Shown here in pieces: positions 60,805-64,000 of a stretch of 64,000 nt of DNA (position 1 is the first letter of the stretch; the number at the start of each line of letters is the position of its first letter). Both the position numbers and the translations under genes were made by a program. Below the pieces are notes generated by a model that saw only the letters and a list, made by a program, of their open reading frames with translations, was not told the DNA's origin and did not search any database. The stretch covers positions 124,001 to 188,000 of the forward strand of contig CP060502.1 in NCBI GenBank assembly GCA_024760545.1. Direction: 5' to 3'. The DNA is from Nitrospira sp. (GTDB lineage: Bacteria; Nitrospirota; Nitrospiria; Nitrospirales; Nitrospiraceae).

Positions 60805-61623
60805 TCAAAGGAACTGACTAACATAAGACTTGACTCGATCTGCTGGATCATATGTCCGTATTTTGAGCATAGCCCCACTAACCGACGGCGTCTCAAAAAT
60901 CACTTCACTGTAGCCTGGATCAATCGCCTCGACGATAGAGACAAAGGCTCTCTTGTTCGTGGAGGTCGTTTTCGACAACCCGCGTGCAGCTGCATATGCC
61001 AACAGGTCTGCTAAGTCCAAGGGTGACGGCTTCAAGCCATGGACGGCTTCAGGGACGAATTCGGCATCGTTGTGCTCTACCGGGAAAAAGCTCCGAAGGC
61101 TGTCTGCCTGCCGTTTCTTGTCAAAATGCGGAATCTTAGTCTTGTCTCCATCGACAAATGCCTTGACGTATGAAGGCGGGAGTATGTGCATCAATGGCGC
61201 ACTGGCCGCTTGATAGCAGAACAACATTCTGTTTTTGAGATCACTTACATCCCACTTATCAACCCCCGTCCCGCCGTTTGATTCGAAGAGCAATACATCC
61301 GGCGCCTTTTGTGTGTCTAAGTAGCCAACCCATCCGCGTGCCCCCGCTACATAAGACGCGGTCATCAACTCATTCAAAAAACAAAGCACATGTTCAGTTG
61401 AAAACTTCGCAAACGCAGTCTTGGCTCGCGCGTCCTTGTTAAATATACTGCGACAATGAATTCTGACGTCGTCTGGCAGGCCGTAGCGCGTCTTCACTTC
61501 TTTAAGAGTTAATTCCACAGACGCAATGTTTTTTACGGGGACGATCACGAATCCATAAGTCACAATCTCGTGCGCATGGCTCTCATCCCCATACAGGAAG
61601 ACCGTTTCTTCGACCGTGCTCAT
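60805..61623 (-). CDS. DUF3800-domain protein (second copy type)
   Basis: This 272-residue protein has the DUF3800 features: an acidic N-terminal motif FLYGDESHAHEI near 9-20, a central acidic strand (VKAFVDGDKTKIPHF) and a late motif SPLDLADLLAYAAARG near 205. The fold is RNase H-like by family. It lies directly behind the attC-like site, as the first gene of a cassette would, but on the minus strand. It differs strongly in sequence from the gene at 14471-15619. Confidence 0.78.
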   Translation of the reverse strand: MSTVEETVFLYGDESHAHEIVTYGFVIVPVKNIASVELTLKEVKTRYGLPDDVRIHCRSIFNKDARAKTAFAKFSTEHVLCFLNELMTASYVAGARGWVGYLDTQKAPDVLLFESNGGTGVDKWDVSDLKNRMLFCYQAASAPLMHILPPSYVKAFVDGDKTKIPHFDKKRQADSLRSFFPVEHNDAEFVPEAVHGLKPSPLDLADLLAYAAARGLSKTTSTNKRAFVSIVEAIDPGYSEVIFETPSVSGAMLKIRTYDPADRVKSYVSQFL

Positions 61624-61741
61624 CTGCGGCCCGACGCTGTGGACTTATGATTGTCAGGAGACATACCGTAGAGCTAACCGGCGATGCGCTACATTATCGT
61701 GCAGCGTCCAGCGACCGAAAGGAGCGAGTTTGAGCGCCATG

Positions 61742-62503
61742 TTATGTTTTCCAGAAAAAGATTCCGTCAATAGGCATGCTTATCAGCACGGATTCAATCA
61801 TGTGAACCAAGCCGGTGGCTTGATTGGTTAGCATTACCACGTCCTCTTTCTTTAAAAGGACCTTGTTGCCATCTTTGTCGTATCCGGCTCGATGCACACA
61901 ATGGTGACGAACTAGAACTGCTTGAAAAAGCCATTTGACGTCACCAAAATCAATATTCAATACAGACTGATAAAGAGGCTTGACCTTTGCTATGTCGTGA
62001 AAAATTAATCCCTTGAGATATTCGCTTAGGTCGCCCTTTAGTTCTTCTCTCTTCGTGAAAATCTCTTGAACTGTGAATTTACGTTTGGCGAACTCAGGGT
62101 CATTTTCGACAAGCCGCCTCATGTGGTTCTCAGAGGAAAGTGCGTAGTGGATAAAAGTTGAGGAGAGGTATGCTTCAACGGTGGCAACTACGTGTCCGAA
62201 AAGCATGACTATCAAATTTTTCTCATGCCGTGGCATTACTGACTGTTTGAGGATTTCGAGAGTCGCTTCGATATTTTCATCAAATATTTCGAGACGACTT
62301 TTCCCTTCTACACCCCAGTCGTCTTCGTAATGATCGTAGTCGCGCGCTTGATGTTCTCGATCAAACTTCTCTGATAGTACATCCCACCCCTCGGTATCCT
62401 CATCTGCTTCTGAGTCATCTAGCCTTTCGCGTATCCACTTAGCCCTTTCTTCCCAGGCTTCATCCTCCATGCGCTCCATCCATCGTTGCTTCGCTAGGCC
62501 CAC
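61742..62503 (-). CDS. HEPN-like protein
   Basis: This 253-residue helical protein has the start GTG 62503 with a strong GGAGG ribosome site. Its N-terminal third is very acidic (SEADEDTEGWDVLSEKFD, HYEDDWGVEG). The C-terminal half is helical, and LVRHHCVHRAGYDKDG near 203-218 carries the Rx4H (RHHCVH) motif typical of HEPN ribonucleases, followed by HRxG as in many of them. HEPN proteins are common in defence and toxin systems and cut RNA. The match is by motif only. It lies between the DUF3800 gene and an R1 repeat. Confidence 0.6.
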   Translation of the reverse strand: MGLAKQRWMERMEDEAWEERAKWIRERLDDSEADEDTEGWDVLSEKFDREHQARDYDHYEDDWGVEGKSRLEIFDENIEATLEILKQSVMPRHEKNLIVMLFGHVVATVEAYLSSTFIHYALSSENHMRRLVENDPEFAKRKFTVQEIFTKREELKGDLSEYLKGLIFHDIAKVKPLYQSVLNIDFGDVKWLFQAVLVRHHCVHRAGYDKDGNKVLLKKEDVVMLTNQATGLVHMIESVLISMPIDGIFFWKT

Positions 62504-62526
62504 AGAAACCTCCGAGAAACATACCT

Positions 62527-62745
62527 ATGTTTAGGCCGATCCGCGTAAGAGCCGGATCTGCCGCTTTCTGTCCGTATAACACGCCCCTTTTATTCGCGAA
62601 CAATACGCCTTACCCATTATCGTTTCAATGAGTTGCGGCTACGGAACCATTTTTTACGGGTTCTTATGCGGATCGGCGTAAGCCCCCTCCTTCCAGTAGC
62701 GGTCGCTCGTGGACTTCTGCTTTGGGTCGGATGGCGGGGATCACA
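62527..62745 (+). repeat. Dispersed repeat R1, copy C
   Basis: It parallels copy B at 54453. The left arm GCCGATCCGCGTAAG (62535-62549) and the reverse complement of the right arm GCCGATCCGCATAAG (62664-62682) match in 14 of 15. Between them are the same markers, GCGAACAATACGCC and TTCAATGAGTTGCGGC. The GCCTAAC that opens copies A and B is degraded to ACCTATG. No gene is seen in 62504-62993. Confidence 0.7.
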
Positions 62746-62993
62746 GAACGGCCAACTGCAGAAGTTTGGTACCGAGATCGCACCGCCGTCGTGCTGGAGC
62801 GTGTTGTTCGGATTCTTCTTGTCCCCAAGGGAGCAAAGGGTCAACCCATAATGGTATGCCGAGTTGTCACAGTGCCTCCCATCGAGGCACGGCTGCCTTC
62901 CAGCCCGTCGTCACTCTCATTTATGAATAACCGACAGAACATGTTGACGCGAATGACAAGGACAAATCGGCACACCGGGAGCAGTGGCGGTTG

Positions 62994-64000
62994 CTACAGT
63001 GTCTCCCGCAGGTCGATTACGTGGAGATCGAGTGCCCGGAGATCGTCGGCGTTGATGGCAACATCCGTCGGTATGCAGAGGAAAAGACGATCGCGGGCGC
63101 GGCTCATGGCGACGTAGGTGAGGCGTTTCTCCTCATCTGCCGGGGCGGTCGAGGGTTGTGTGATATGCCGGACGCGGGCAGCATCCTCGAAATACACAGC
63201 GATGTTGTCCCCCTCGCTCCCTTTCGCCTGGTGAATGGTCCGCACATGACGCACCTCTTCTTGCAAACGAACCGATTCTGAGAGGTGTGCATACGGCGTG
63301 GCTTCTGCGAACGTCTTGAACTTCCCGGCCTTTGCAACGGTCAGGGTCACCGCCGGATACGCGGACGTGATGCAGGCTCCGCAGCGGACGTACGCCTCAA
63401 GCAGCGTACCGGCGAAAATGGTGGCGAAGTTGGACAGGAATTCCTGCAGCACGGTAACGGCGATTCCCTTCCGATGAACGTCGCTCAGGTCCGTGTCACA
63501 CTTTAGGGGCTTTCTCACCCGCCCTTTCCGTCCGATGATCCGAGCTGCTTCTCGGTGGGCAAGCGCGTACTGGCCGCGTTTCGCAAGTTCCGTCGCGGCA
63601 ATGACGTGCTCCATGAATCGGGCACGTGCGTCATCGGCATCGTAGAAGGACTCCCACGGCTCCACGGTTCCGGGCGCGAGGGCCGATCGCACGCGATGGG
63701 CATCCTTGTTCTTCCGCGTCAGCACGTGGAGGACGGCATCCGGCGGCAGGTCGGCACGAATGGCCGCGAGACTGCGGTCGACGTCGCCGATGCACACCGT
63801 CACGGGTTGCCCGTCGAGTTCGCGGAAGCAATGTTGCCGTAGACCGTCCGACCGCAGGTGGTCGAGAATCGAGATGATGCGGCGCGTGCTGCGGCGGTTG
63901 TGACACATTGTCACGTCGAGGTAATCGGGCAGCGAGAACGACAGGAACTGCTGCGGGTGGGCGTCGAGGAAACTGTAGATGGATTGTTCAGCATCACCGA
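62994..64000 (-). CDS. UvrD-like superfamily 1 helicase (partial, runs off the window)
   Basis: The frame continues past the window edge (GDAEQSIYSFLDAHPQQF at the far end is helicase motif III), so the start is not seen. Also present are CHNRRSTRRI (motif IV region), VRTIHQAKGSEGDNIAV (motif V) and RLTYVAMSRARDRLFLCIP (motif VI). It belongs to the UvrD/Rep family, which moves along DNA using ATP. The ATP-binding motif I would lie outside the window. Its neighbours are a HEPN gene and an R1 repeat, so it may be another defence gene. Confidence 0.8.
   Translation of the reverse strand, partial: GDAEQSIYSFLDAHPQQFLSFSLPDYLDVTMCHNRRSTRRIISILDHLRSDGLRQHCFRELDGQPVTVCIGDVDRSLAAIRADLPPDAVLHVLTRKNKDAHRVRSALAPGTVEPWESFYDADDARARFMEHVIAATELAKRGQYALAHREAARIIGRKGRVRKPLKCDTDLSDVHRKGIAVTVLQEFLSNFATIFAGTLLEAYVRCGACITSAYPAVTLTVAKAGKFKTFAEATPYAHLSESVRLQEEVRHVRTIHQAKGSEGDNIAVYFEDAARVRHITQPSTAPADEEKRLTYVAMSRARDRLFLCIPTDVAINADDLRALDLHVIDLRETL

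Noticed and set aside
1-64000. CRISPR arrays, rRNA and tRNA genes
   Set aside because: I looked for regularly spaced short repeats and for rRNA-like or tRNA-like segments and saw none. A tRNA scan was not possible, so a single tRNA could be missed.

Overview
The window is about 64 kb of mid-to-high-GC bacterial DNA. It looks like an accessory or defence island from a Gram-negative chromosome or large mobile element. Genes are mostly tightly packed, often with ATGA or TGATG overlaps. Several gene families resemble ones I associate with Nitrospira-like or proteobacterial genomes, but nothing here fixes the taxonomy (no rRNA, tRNA or housekeeping marker), so the organism is an inference of low confidence.

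Layout. 1-8.4 kb: the 3' half of a type 1 BREX phage-defence operon (end of brxC, then pglX, pglZ, brxL), followed by a small secreted NPF-repeat protein and an intact IS1182-type insertion sequence (9.3-11.1 kb). 11.1-18.6 kb, minus strand: a GmrSD-like DUF262/DUF1524 nuclease, a VbhA/VbhT-type antitoxin plus Fic toxin pair, a DUF3800 protein, and a restriction-modification operon (short ribbon-helix-helix regulator, XamI-type endonuclease, adenine methylase). 18.7-25.9 kb, plus strand: a short-Argonaute SPARTA operon (TIR-APAZ plus short pAgo), then a Gabija-type operon (small unknown gene, GajA-like OLD nuclease, GajB-like helicase) whose last codons have been replaced by an IS3-family element (25.9-27.2 kb). 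27.3-34.3 kb: a tyrosine recombinase, a TacA/TacT toxin-antitoxin pair, an AAA/DUF4143 ATPase, wreckage of two HigBA-like modules, an IS256-family element with a visible 8-bp target duplication, and an EEP-superfamily nuclease.

34.7-51.9 kb is a plasmid- or ICE-like segment. It has an odd tyrosine recombinase lacking the usual catalytic His and Tyr, RadC, HU, an AbiE toxin-antitoxin pair, a run of small plus-strand genes including a DUF1257/DUF2997 pair, three SSB-like genes and two divergent paralogues of an unrecognised zinc-ribbon protein. 52.2-64 kb is repeat-rich. Genes mostly on the minus strand (membrane/DUF1353 protein, six-TM membrane protein, TIR fragment, DUF3800, HEPN-like protein, UvrD-like helicase) alternate with dispersed repeats of roughly 100-230 bp and two attC-like hairpins, as in an integron-type cassette array. 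A 1,655-residue TPR/papain-like (C39-type) protein lies among them.

How it works together: most intact genes recognise or destroy invading DNA (BREX, R-M, GmrSD-like, SPARTA, Gabija) or cause dormancy or abortive infection (Fic, TacT, AbiE, HEPN, TIR). The strongest new observation is the R-M promoter at about 18.61-18.64 kb. A near-consensus sigma-70 promoter has two GTCGAC sites, the site recognised by XamI, filling its 17-bp spacer. It drives an apparently leaderless regulator gene, which suggests methylation- or repressor-sensed self-control of the system. Other leads are the small gene at the head of the Gabija operon, the TPR-protease giant, the zinc-ribbon/SSB module and the cassette-like array.
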